From the NCBI GenBank assembly GCA_022843305.1, contig JALHNX010000025.1, positions 1 to 41,004 of the forward strand: a DNA stretch of 41,004 nt. The letters run 5' to 3'. The notes beneath the pieces were generated by a model that saw nothing but the letters and a program-made list of their open reading frames with translations, was not told where the DNA came from and did no database searches. A program made the translations under genes and the position numbers. Every line of letters starts with the position of its first letter. Position 1 is the stretch's first letter. The DNA is from Pyrinomonadaceae bacterium (GTDB lineage: Bacteria; Acidobacteriota; Blastocatellia; Pyrinomonadales; Pyrinomonadaceae). Positions 34,192 through 41,004 of this stretch are shown piece after piece.

Positions 34192-34722
34192 TTACGGGTT
34201 GTTTTTGACGCGGTATAAAACATACACGCAGCCGTTTTTGAACTGCGTTGATTCGATCAGTTCCAAATCAATTTGACTGTTCATCTCCAGAAAAAGCGGA
34301 ATTCCCTGCCCGAGCAGGACGGGATGAATATTGAAGCCGATCTCGTCGATCAGTCCGGCTTCGAAAAGCGTTTTCGCGAAATCGCCGCCGCCCATCACGC
34401 AGATCTCTTTGCCGTCCTGTTGTTTCAAATCGCGGACAAATTCCGCCGCGTTTTCCGAAATTATTTCGGCGTCGGCGGCGTCTTTCAAAGTCCGTGAAAA
34501 AACGTAGGTTTTGATGTGCGGATACGGATTTTTCTGCCCTTTGCTTTGGGCGAGCGCGATTTCGTAAGTTTTGCGCCCGAGCAGGATCGTGTCGATCTTT
34601 TGCCAGAAATCTTTCATGACCGCCGCCGCTTCGTCCGACCAAATCAGCCAGTCAACCGCGCCGTCCCGGCGGGCAATAAAATTATCCAGACTGTTGGCAA
34701 CGCCGAACGTTACTTTTCTCAT
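34192..34722 (-). CDS. Dihydrofolate reductase/RibD C-terminal-domain family reductase
   Basis: The 176-residue protein has KVTFGVANSLDNFIARRDG at the N-terminus, then the WLIWSDEAAAVMKDFW insert of this subgroup, DTILLGRKTYEIAL (the G-R-K-T/R-Y NADPH signature) and EICVMGGGDFAKTLFEAGLI, ending with a DEIGFNIHPVLLGQG strand. This is the YwjB/YyaP-like branch of the DHFR superfamily, predicted NADPH-dependent reductases of unknown substrate, distinct from folA. It lies 14 bases downstream of a lipoprotein gene on the same strand. Confidence 0.9.
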   Translation of the reverse strand: MRKVTFGVANSLDNFIARRDGAVDWLIWSDEAAAVMKDFWQKIDTILLGRKTYEIALAQSKGQKNPYPHIKTYVFSRTLKDAADAEIISENAAEFVRDLKQQDGKEICVMGGGDFAKTLFEAGLIDEIGFNIHPVLLGQGIPLFLEMNSQIDLELIESTQFKNGCVYVLYRVKNNP

Positions 34723-34736
34723 TTCTCCAAATTATT

Positions 34737-35276
34737 TTATTTGATCGGCATCGGCGGCGGTTCTTCATCTTCTTTCGGCGGTTCGCGCCCGATGCTCTTG
34801 AAAATCTCAATGATCTGGTCGTGCATCGACTGGGCTTCCTTGTCGTCGGGATTGAGCTTCAAACCTTTGCGGAAATCGCCCAAAGCGGCGCGATACTGCG
34901 CGGCTTGCGTCAAGGCGAAAGCGCGTTCGAAATAAGCCGCCGCCAGATTTTTCTTCGCCTTTTCATCGTCGGTTTTGGCTTTGTATTCTTTGTCGGCTTT
35001 TTCGATCTTCGCCGTCATCGCGGTAACATCAACCGGTTTCTGCATCGGCGAGTTTGCTGATGTCTGGTCAGCCGGGGCGGCAGGTTTCGACGGCGCGTTC
35101 TTGTCGGTCGAATGACTCGAAACGACCAAAGTATTATCCGCGCTGCGCGTTGTCGTCGCCGGCGCGGTGTTCGTGTTGGCGGTCTGCCGGTTCACGCTGA
35201 CGTTCGTCTGCGCCGCATCGCCGCCGCAAGCCGCGAAAATTAAAGCCGATAAACTTAAAACTACAATTTTTTTCAT
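34737..35276 (-). CDS. Lipoprotein with C-terminal TPR-like helical repeat
   Basis: The start at 35276 is chosen because MKKIVVLSLSALIFAACGG is a clear signal peptide with a lipobox; a longer frame reads through REP DNA. The 179-residue product has a Thr/Ala/Asn-rich linker (residues 20-75), then a helical stretch with KNLAAAYFERAFALTQAAQY and RAALGDFRKGLKLNPDDKEA, spaced like one or two TPR units. It ends in an acidic proline-rich tail (EDEEPPPMPIK). It is likely membrane-anchored on the periplasmic side; the partner is unknown. Confidence 0.82.
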   Translation of the reverse strand: MKKIVVLSLSALIFAACGGDAAQTNVSVNRQTANTNTAPATTTRSADNTLVVSSHSTDKNAPSKPAAPADQTSANSPMQKPVDVTAMTAKIEKADKEYKAKTDDEKAKKNLAAAYFERAFALTQAAQYRAALGDFRKGLKLNPDDKEAQSMHDQIIEIFKSIGREPPKEDEEPPPMPIK

Positions 35277-35288
35277 AAATTTAGGAAT

Positions 35289-35416
35289 GCCGTCAGCCTG
35301 ACGGCAACGAACGCCTGAGCGTTCAAACGAACTCCACAAAACATTAGACTTGAATATTAAAACGTAAATTAGATTGCTGCGCGCAATCTTTGCCGGCAAG
35401 ATGCCGGCGCTCCGTC
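35289..35416. repeat. REP-like palindromes between the lipoprotein and ATP-grasp genes
   Basis: GCCGTCAG-C-CTGACGGC is a perfect palindrome at 35289-35305. AGATTGC/GCAATCT arms follow at about 35371-35389. The 26-bp unit at 35391-35416 (TGCCGGCAAGATGCCGGCGC and on) is the same REP family as 30895-30920 and reaches into the stop codon of the upstream gene. On the minus strand the first stem after that stop could terminate transcription. Confidence 0.65.
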
Positions 35417-37388
35417 ATTTCTTTTCAATATACGGGCGCGCCTGAACAATGTAAATCCGCCCGTTCATAATTCCCCATTCGATGTCCTGTTCGGCTTTGT
35501 TTCCGAAAATGCGGCGGACATTGATCGCAATTCTTGCTAAGTTTCGCACCTGCAAATTTGTCAAAATTCTTTTCGTCGTCGGACTGGCGCATTTGTCGGG
35601 CGTTTCTTCGAGTCCGCCGGCGGCGCTGAATTTCAGCGAATTTTTCTGGTCGGAGAGCGTCATCACGACGACCGCATTCGATTTCGGGTTAAACAAAATC
35701 TGCTCGGGAATTCCGGTATTATTAACGACATTTGAATTATGCCCGCAAACCGCGCTCATATAAACCGCGTTTTTGTTTTCGTCGTCGAACGGGTCTTTCG
35801 AGATCATCACGCCGCCCTTCTGCATATCAACGCTCAATTGAATCAGTGCCGACATATAAACCGTATCATGGTCAACATAATTGCGCATTCTGGCTTCGTA
35901 AGCCTCGAATTTCCAGAGCGAAGCCCAAACCTTTTTGACCGCTTCGATGAGCTTTTCTTCTTCTTTGACGTTTGGCACGCTGGAATAAAGCCCCGCGCCC
36001 GAAAAATCCGGCAAATCTTCAGCGTTCGACGAACTGCGGACAAAAACCGAACGCCCGCCGAGCTGAACTTTCCATTTCTGGATGATCTGCTTTTTCAACG
36101 CTTCGTCAAACGCGCCGTTTTGAATTTTCGTGCGCAGTTCTTCGAGCTTTTGACGGCGAAAACGCGGGTTGTGAATAAAATCATAAGTTTCGAGCAATTC
36201 CTCGATCTCAGCGTCGAAACCGTTATCTTTTATAAACTTGTCATACCAGTAAAACGGAACGGTAAAGCCGTCGGGAACGATGAAGCCCGGAAGTTTCGCA
36301 AAAAGCATCTCGCCTAAGTTCGCCGATTTCGCGCCGAACGCGAGGCTGTCTTTTGCCCGCATTTCGCGCAAACCCGTGATTTTTTTGACTTTCAGATTCG
36401 ACGGTGCTTCACGCGGGAGAACCGTCGGAGCCAGCTCCAGTTCAGGTATTCCGGCAGGTTTATACTCGTATTTGGTTAAAGTCGCGTCAAACTTGATCCA
36501 TTTTTCGTTCAGTTCTTTAAAAAGTTTGTCGGCATCTTTGATATAAACGTTCGGAATGCCCCAGCCTTTCGCCAGAATATTGATGTGCGACAAAGGCGAT
36601 GACGGTTTGGCGACGATGATGCCGCGCACGGGCGGAAGAGTTTCGGGCAGTTCCTTCAAAATTATGATCTCGTTGTCGCCGATTTCGACCGTGTCGTCGA
36701 GTTTCTCGATAATATGAACGCGTCCGATCGCCGTTCCGGTATTTAACGCGAGATATTCCTGATTTTTATTGAGTTCGTCCTGCGTTATCCGCTCGAAACC
36801 GATGTTCGCCGAAACGTCTTCCTGCCGGAGCGAATTCGGTTTGTAAAAAACCTTCTCGAAAAACGTTTTGTTGATAATTTCGTTCGCGGTTTTCAGGTGT
36901 TCGGCGGTCGCCAGATCGCCTTCCCACATTTCCCACGTCCATTTATCGACCGTTTTCTGCCACGCGATCGTGCCGACGATAAAGCGGCGGTCTTCGGCAA
37001 AATAGGCGGCTTTGTAAATGTCCGTCCCGAACGGCGCCAAGCCCGTCGCGTACAGAAAATCCTTGTGAAAACGGAACCGCTGCGAATTGACGTAATAGAT
37101 CCGGTTGTTGTTCTTGCGGTCGATGACGAACATCGCGTGCGGCAATGCATACGGCGTGTTCTGGTGATAAGTGCGCCCGATCGAGTCGAAATCTTCCTGC
37201 GATTTTATTTCGAGCAGAGAATTTTTCTTCGAATCCGGCGCTTTGTCCATCGCGCCTTCGGGTTCGCGCGTCGCCGTCGGTTTGCGCGACATCTGCGCGA
37301 AACCGGTGAGCGGCAAGCAGTAAGCCGTGAGCAGCAGAAGAACTGCAAGATAATTCGTGATTCGTGATTGTTGATTCGTAATTTTCAT
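35415..37388 (-). CDS. Exported phosphohistidine-swivel plus ATP-grasp protein with glucan water dikinase-like domain order
   Basis: The 657-residue protein starts with a signal-peptide-like segment (YLAVLLLLTAYCLPLTGFAQ, residues 13-32). A unique region follows, then the PEP-utiliser swivel domain with KPSSPLSHINILAKGWGIPN, in which His268 is the phosphorylated histidine. After that comes a PPDK_N-type ATP-grasp domain (about 340-657: LAFGAKSANLGEM, FVRSSSNAEDLPDFSGAGLY, ending GRIYIVQARPYIEKK). In PEP synthase and PPDK the ATP-grasp comes first and a PEP-binding barrel last. Here the order is reversed and the barrel is absent, as in alpha-glucan water dikinases. The start overlaps the carbonic anhydrase stop by 4 bases. 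ATP supply outside the cytoplasm would be a puzzle. Confidence 0.82.
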   Translation of the reverse strand: MKITNQQSRITNYLAVLLLLTAYCLPLTGFAQMSRKPTATREPEGAMDKAPDSKKNSLLEIKSQEDFDSIGRTYHQNTPYALPHAMFVIDRKNNNRIYYVNSQRFRFHKDFLYATGLAPFGTDIYKAAYFAEDRRFIVGTIAWQKTVDKWTWEMWEGDLATAEHLKTANEIINKTFFEKVFYKPNSLRQEDVSANIGFERITQDELNKNQEYLALNTGTAIGRVHIIEKLDDTVEIGDNEIIILKELPETLPPVRGIIVAKPSSPLSHINILAKGWGIPNVYIKDADKLFKELNEKWIKFDATLTKYEYKPAGIPELELAPTVLPREAPSNLKVKKITGLREMRAKDSLAFGAKSANLGEMLFAKLPGFIVPDGFTVPFYWYDKFIKDNGFDAEIEELLETYDFIHNPRFRRQKLEELRTKIQNGAFDEALKKQIIQKWKVQLGGRSVFVRSSSNAEDLPDFSGAGLYSSVPNVKEEEKLIEAVKKVWASLWKFEAYEARMRNYVDHDTVYMSALIQLSVDMQKGGVMISKDPFDDENKNAVYMSAVCGHNSNVVNNTGIPEQILFNPKSNAVVVMTLSDQKNSLKFSAAGGLEETPDKCASPTTKRILTNLQVRNLARIAINVRRIFGNKAEQDIEWGIMNGRIYIVQARPYIEKK

Positions 37389-38047
37389 TTTCCGACTCCG
37401 ATTTTTTGACGCTGATTGATGGTTTTCAAACGCAGATCATCCAAACTTTCGATGCTTTTGACGGTTACTTTTAAATCGCGGTAAATTCCGTCGGTGATGT
37501 AATAGATCCAGCCGTGAACCCGCAAATCCTGCCCGCGCAGCCACGCGTCCTGCACGATCGTCGTTTCCCCGACGCTGACGACCTGTTCGATGACGTTGAT
37601 CTCGCATAATTTGTCCAGGCGCTCTTCATAATTTTCCAATTGATCGAGTTCGGCTTGATATTTATGCGCGAGGTCTTGGATATGCCGCAGCCAGTTGTCG
37701 ATCAAACCGAGCCGCGTATCGTCGAGCGCCGCTTTGACGCCGCCGCAGCCGTAATGACCGCAGACGATGATATGTTTGACCTTCAAAACGTCAACCGCGA
37801 ACTGCATGACCGACAGACAATTCATATCGGTATGAATGACGAGATTGGCGATGTTTCGATGAACGAACATTTCGCCGGGCAGCATTCCGATGCTCGTCGC
37901 GGGCGTGATGCGGCTGTCGGAACAGCCGATCCAAAGATATTCGGGATTCTGCAAACCGGCGAGCTTTTCGAAAAACTCCGGCTCGTTGTCCTTCATTTTT
38001 TCCGCCCAATTTCTGTTTTTTTCTAAAAGATTTTTCAGCGAATCCAT
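37385..38047 (-). CDS. can: Beta-class carbonic anhydrase
   Basis: The 220-residue protein has WIGCSDSR with Cys42, Asp44 and Arg46, and IIVCGHYGCGG with His98 and Cys101. These four zinc and dyad residues carry the same numbers as in E. coli Can. No signal peptide is present, so it acts in the cytoplasm, interconverting CO2 and bicarbonate for carboxylation reactions. The stop overlaps the start of the exported ATP-grasp gene (ATGA), so the two are translationally coupled although their cellular locations appear different. Confidence 0.97.
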   Translation of the reverse strand: MDSLKNLLEKNRNWAEKMKDNEPEFFEKLAGLQNPEYLWIGCSDSRITPATSIGMLPGEMFVHRNIANLVIHTDMNCLSVMQFAVDVLKVKHIIVCGHYGCGGVKAALDDTRLGLIDNWLRHIQDLAHKYQAELDQLENYEERLDKLCEINVIEQVVSVGETTIVQDAWLRGQDLRVHGWIYYITDGIYRDLKVTVKSIESLDDLRLKTINQRQKIGVGK

Positions 38048-38084
38048 TTTTTTATAAGCGAACCAATATTTTAGCTGTTTCGGG

Positions 38085-39365
38085 CTATCTCTTCAAAATT
38101 TCCTCAATCGCGTCGCACGCGATCTTGCTGCCGTATTCGGAATTAACGACTTTCGCGGCTTCGGCGGCATTCGTTTTATAGGTTTCGTCCGACAATAGTT
38201 CGCGCAGTTTTTTTGCCGCCGTTTCGGCATTATAATTGTCGCGCGAAATAATTTTCGCTACGCCGATTCGTTCACAACGCGCCGCATTGTCGGGCTGATC
38301 GTGCGAATACGGCATAAAAAGATGCGGCACTCCGGCGCGTAAAACCTGCGCGGTCGTGCCGACTCCGCCCTGATGAACGACACACGCCGCACGCGGAAAA
38401 ACCTGCGAATACGGCGCATAAGGCACAGCGATTATCTGTTTTTCACTCTCCACTCTCCACTCTCCACTCTCCACTATTTTCGGCAAATCGTTAAAAATCC
38501 CGTAAAGCAAAACGGCGCGTTTTCCTAAAATTTTCGCCGCCTTTGCGCTTTCCTCGAAAAAATCCCGCGCGTCCATCACCGCCGCGCTTCCGAGGGTAAA
38601 AATTATCGGCGGTTCGCCCGCGTCGAGAAATTCCGCCAAATCTTCGTCAATCGCGCCGTAATCGTCCTGACCGTCATAAAAACAAAACCCCGTCTGCAAG
38701 GTCGAAACCGCCCAATCGGGCTGCGTCGTCCCGAGAACTTTCGAGAACATCGCCAGATTCAGCATATCGGATTTTCCTTCAAAAAGCGGGTTGCGACCTT
38801 TGCTTAAACCGATCTCGCGGCGAAATTCGCGGTATTCGTCAAACCACGAATCAATCCATTTTCTAACAAGCGAAAACATCGCGCCGTGAAACGTTTTGCC
38901 GAGAAACCGCAAATGCCTGAGCCAAATGGCGGTCGGCGGCACGAACGGGTCGTAAGCCGAAAGAAAAGTTCCGGGCGCGAGCGTCGTCGTCACCCATTTG
39001 ATGCCGGTCTTTTCGGCGACCGACGGCGCGGCGAAAACGACTTCGGTCGAAATTAGAAGATCGGCATCGCGCACGGCTTCCGTCAAATCTTCATACATCG
39101 GACGCAGATTCGGCAAGATAATCTGTCTCAAAAGCAGTTCCGAACCTTTTGCAGCGTCCATCATTTCCCGGGCGAGTTCCTTATTGTTCGGGTCGAGATG
39201 CGGGCGCATCGGGCGAAATTCGAAACCGAGCAGCTCGATCTTTTCGCGGTAAAATTCCATCGCCGCGAAAATTACCGTGTGTCCGCGTTTTCGGAGTTCG
39301 ATCCCGAGCGCGTTCATCGGATGCATATCGCCGAGCGAGCCGAAAACGGCAAAAACTATTTTCAT
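38085..39365 (-). CDS. GT1/UGT-type glycosyltransferase (MGT family)
   Basis: The 426-residue GT-B protein starts KIVFAVFGSLGDMHPMNALG, the typical N-terminus of GT28/GT1 sugar transferases. The C-terminal donor site is AACVVHQGGVGTTAQVLRAG, then PHLFMPYSHDQPDNAARCER, with the HQGG and DQ motifs of UDP-glucosyltransferases. Enzymes of this kind glycosylate lipids, sterols, rhamnolipid precursors and macrolides. The heptamer repeat 38444-38474 adds VESGEWRVESEK in frame between the donor-domain strands. It overlaps the small membrane protein gene by 4 bases. The acceptor is unknown. Confidence 0.9.
   Translation of the reverse strand: MKIVFAVFGSLGDMHPMNALGIELRKRGHTVIFAAMEFYREKIELLGFEFRPMRPHLDPNNKELAREMMDAAKGSELLLRQIILPNLRPMYEDLTEAVRDADLLISTEVVFAAPSVAEKTGIKWVTTTLAPGTFLSAYDPFVPPTAIWLRHLRFLGKTFHGAMFSLVRKWIDSWFDEYREFRREIGLSKGRNPLFEGKSDMLNLAMFSKVLGTTQPDWAVSTLQTGFCFYDGQDDYGAIDEDLAEFLDAGEPPIIFTLGSAAVMDARDFFEESAKAAKILGKRAVLLYGIFNDLPKIVESGEWRVESEKQIIAVPYAPYSQVFPRAACVVHQGGVGTTAQVLRAGVPHLFMPYSHDQPDNAARCERIGVAKIISRDNYNAETAAKKLRELLSDETYKTNAAEAAKVVNSEYGSKIACDAIEEILKR
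38444..38474. repeat. In-frame heptamer tandem repeat (CACTCTC x 4.4)
   Basis: Four perfect CACTCTC units and a partial CAC lie inside the UGT-type gene. On the coding strand they read GAGTGGA units and give the protein VESGEWRVES. The period of 7 shifts frame each unit, so three units restore the frame every 21 bases. The same period is seen at 32344-32425, 37353-37383 and 39375-39395. Confidence 0.85.
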
Positions 39366-39682
39366 ATCTGTTCTTTGTCCGTTGTCCGTTGTTCACTGCC
39401 GAATTGTTCCTTCGCCGGAATCTCGTTCAAAAGCGGCGTTTCCGAATCTTCTTCAAATTCTTCTTCTTCAAATTCTTCTTCTCTCCTCTTCTCCTCTTCT
39501 TCCAATCTTTCCGCTTCATAGCCTTTGAGCCTTTCCTTGATCTGAAAACGCATACTGATGAAGAACGAAACCGCCGCGAAAACCGCCGCCGCAAAAGTGT
39601 AATCCCGGGAATTGCCCTGCCATAAAAAATAAGCGGCGACTCCGCCCAGAATCACCGCTAAAATTTGAAAAAATCCTACCAT
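39362..39682 (-). CDS. Small two-helix membrane protein with acidic coiled-coil tail
   Basis: The 106-residue protein has two predicted membrane helices (about residues 4-20 and 30-45), followed by a charged Glu/Arg stretch (ERLEEEEKRREEEFEEEEFE) likely to form a cytoplasmic coiled coil. The last codons read through a CGGACAA heptamer repeat (EQRTTDKEQI). It overlaps the UGT-type gene by 4 bases and follows the DUF4349 fragment by 11 bases. Family unknown. Confidence 0.7.
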   Translation of the reverse strand: MVGFFQILAVILGGVAAYFLWQGNSRDYTFAAAVFAAVSFFISMRFQIKERLKGYEAERLEEEEKRREEEFEEEEFEEDSETPLLNEIPAKEQFGSEQRTTDKEQI

Positions 39683-39693
39683 TTATTATTCGC

Positions 39694-40146
39694 TTAGAGT
39701 TCCTCTTTCGCTATCTTGCTGACCGTTGTCTGCTGACGGCGTTTTTTTAAAATGTATCTTATAACCAGATAAATGGGCAAAACGATAAAAATCAAAAACG
39801 GCAGAATGGCGATCAAAAACGAGACGAGTCCGGGGATAAAACTCAGCGCCGCGTCGAAACCGCTGCTCAAAGATTCTTTGAAGCGAAAGCCGAAACCCGT
39901 CGAACTTGCCGAAAAAGCGGTCGGCGTTTGGAGACGAATCTTGATGGTCGAAAGCGATGTCTGATTTTCCAGAAAACGCTTTCTGCCCTCGATTTTCTCG
40001 ATCTCGCCGCGCACTTCCGCCAGTTGCCGCTGAACGTCCAAAGCGTCTTCGACCAGGTTGGCGCGTTTCATAATTTCGAGAAACTGTGCTTCGAGCGATT
40101 TTTTCGCCTTTAACTGCGCGTCAATGTCAATGAACTGTTCCGTCAC
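39694..40146 (-). CDS. DUF4349-family membrane protein, 5'-truncated
   Basis: The frame reads VTEQFIDIDAQLKAKKSLEA then VEDALDVQRQLAEVRGEIEK, exactly the second half of DUF4349 (coiled coil), followed by a C-terminal membrane helix LVSFLIAILPFLIFIVLPIY and a basic tail. The family normally has a signal peptide or lipobox and a beta-rich domain before this, so about half the gene is missing. In-frame codons continue upstream only to the stop of the neighbouring barrel gene at 40174. The GTG at 40146 is the only plausible start. It may be made by coupling to the upstream gene or be a decaying remnant. Confidence 0.7.
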   Translation of the reverse strand: MTEQFIDIDAQLKAKKSLEAQFLEIMKRANLVEDALDVQRQLAEVRGEIEKIEGRKRFLENQTSLSTIKIRLQTPTAFSASSTGFGFRFKESLSSGFDAALSFIPGLVSFLIAILPFLIFIVLPIYLVIRYILKKRRQQTTVSKIAKEEL

Positions 40147-40173
40147 GTCGTCCGATTTGGAAGCCGCATCAGT

Positions 40174-41004
40174 TTATTTGAAAAATCTGCCGAACGCGAA
40201 ATAAAATCTGCCGCGCCCGTTTTCGTTGACGCTGCCGCCTAAGAAGACGGGTCCCAAAGGGGTTTCGAGGATCGCGCCGCCGGAGATGCTTTGACGGTAG
40301 TTGGCGGTGCTGAACTTCTCGAACGCGCTGCCGGCTTCATACCACGCGCCGAGATAGGCTTTGCCGCCCAAAAATGTCGGGAAAAACTTCGGATTGTGCA
40401 AAATGCCCGCGCCGCCCTGCAGAAAATTTCTTGCGCGAAATTCGTCATAGCCGTAACCGCCGAGCCGGAACGGTCCGCCGAGCGTAAATTGCTGGAAGGG
40501 CGACGGATTTCCGCCGAAAGTTATTCCGCCGCCGCCGAAACCGAACGCGATGTTTTGCGAGTCGAGCGATTTGAAAACGAAATTTCTCGTTTCCGACTGC
40601 GTGAAGTTGCCGACCGCTTCGGGGCTCGTGAGATAATAATTGAGCGAATTTTTCGATAAGATGCCGTCGGTCGGGACCTGCGCTTTATCGAGACTGTCGT
40701 AGGCATAGCGCAAGCCGAACGTGCTGAACGCGCCTTTCACATTGGGAAGCAGCGGATCGCCGATGCGGCGCGAAACATTTTGATAGCCGAACGTGTAACC
40801 TGCCCGAAACTCGCTTCTCGAATTGAAGCTGTAACCTAAATCAACGCCTGCCTGCACGTTTTGGGCGGCGTATTCGGCAAGGCGATTTCCGTCCGTGAAG
40901 AGCGCGACTCTCCGCCGTTCGTAGGACGCGTGCGGGGCGACGAAAAACCTCGATTTTCCGAGCGGGCGAAAATATTCCGAAGCGAGATAGGTGTTCGAGC
41001 CGAT
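40174..41004 (-). CDS. C-terminal BamA/Omp85-type barrel, probably of a patatin-like phospholipase (partial)
   Basis: The open frame runs from the right window edge for 276 codons and a stop; the N-terminal part is outside. RFFVAPHASYERRRVALF (about residue 19 of the visible part) followed by NRLAEYAAQNVQAGVDLGYS is typical of the linker and first strands of patatin/PlpD-type proteins with a surface-antigen (D15) barrel. The remainder is alternating beta strands: FGLRYAYDSLDKAQVPTDG, FTLGGPFRLGGYGYDEFRA and a terminal strand RGRFYFAFGRFFK ending in Phe-Lys. FRLGGYGYDEFR matches the VRGY/F-type L6 loop of Omp85. It is an outer-membrane protein. The patatin half is predicted, not seen. Confidence 0.75.
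   Translation of the reverse strand: MGSNTYLASEYFRPLGKSRFFVAPHASYERRRVALFTDGNRLAEYAAQNVQAGVDLGYSFNSRSEFRAGYTFGYQNVSRRIGDPLLPNVKGAFSTFGLRYAYDSLDKAQVPTDGILSKNSLNYYLTSPEAVGNFTQSETRNFVFKSLDSQNIAFGFGGGGITFGGNPSPFQQFTLGGPFRLGGYGYDEFRARNFLQGGAGILHNPKFFPTFLGGKAYLGAWYEAGSAFEKFSTANYRQSISGGAILETPLGPVFLGGSVNENGRGRFYFAFGRFFK

Noticed and set aside
34005-34223. Minus-strand 72-codon frame overlapping the reductase gene end
   Set aside because: It reads through inverted repeats and has no plausible initiation context.
35415-37388. Phosphoenolpyruvate synthase or PPDK
   Set aside because: The PEP-binding barrel is absent and the swivel domain comes before the ATP-grasp domain.

Overview
The window is about 41 kb of a Gram-negative bacterial chromosome: it has waaA (Kdo transferase), a BamA-type outer-membrane barrel, lipoproteins with lipoboxes and a large surface-polysaccharide locus. 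The moderate GC content, the gene styles (secreted LCAT-like acyltransferase, exported phosphohistidine/ATP-grasp protein, many REP-like palindromes and heptamer tandem repeats) suggest an Acidobacteriota/Blastocatellia-like organism. That placement is inference from gene style, not from a marker gene. No rRNA or tRNA gene was recognised.

Region 1 (1-18,814) is a cell-surface polysaccharide cluster, almost entirely on the minus strand. Read in transcription order it holds a Wzx-type flippase, a SAM methyltransferase, an FkbM methyltransferase, GT4 and GT2 glycosyltransferases, and an amino-sugar cassette (GNAT acetyltransferase, DegT aminotransferase, cupin isomerase/epimerase). A plus-strand GT2/GT4 pair points the other way. 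Then follow a DPM1-like GT2, a methyltransferase, two GT4 enzymes, a methyltransferase, a NodU-type carbamoyltransferase, a GT-C-like membrane protein and an asparagine-synthase-type amidotransferase cut by the left edge. Together they could build, decorate (N-acylate, methylate, carbamoylate) and export a complex glycan.

Region 2 (18,815-22,356) has a MITE-like 159-bp element, a lone N-terminal half of a GT-B glycosyltransferase and a secreted M3 metallopeptidase with a good sigma70-type promoter.

Region 3 (22,357-27,760) is the most unusual part. thiC, with its TPP riboswitch, is followed by two further degenerate copies of its own last 28 codons plus stop. The three thiC 3' ends bound two inserted modules: an AT-rich gene with an ApeA-like HEPN domain (candidate anti-phage RNase), and an IS200/IS605-type Y1 transposase embedded in REP-like repeats. 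This looks like a recurrent insertion site that restores the thiC 3' end each time.

Region 4 (27,761-33,354) is a mostly minus-strand housekeeping/envelope group: efp (with Asn at the modification-loop tip), waaA, a ceramide-glucosyltransferase-like GT2 and a secreted LCAT-like acyltransferase/lipase. Large inverted repeats lie between the genes.

Region 5 (33,355-41,004) holds an AT-rich lipoprotein flanked by near-identical hairpins, a RibD/DHFR-like reductase, a second lipoprotein, an exported swivel-then-ATP-grasp protein with the domain order of glucan water dikinase, a beta-carbonic anhydrase, a UGT-type glycosyltransferase carrying an in-frame heptamer repeat, a small membrane protein, a 5'-truncated DUF4349 gene and the C-terminal barrel of a patatin/BamA-like protein cut by the right edge.
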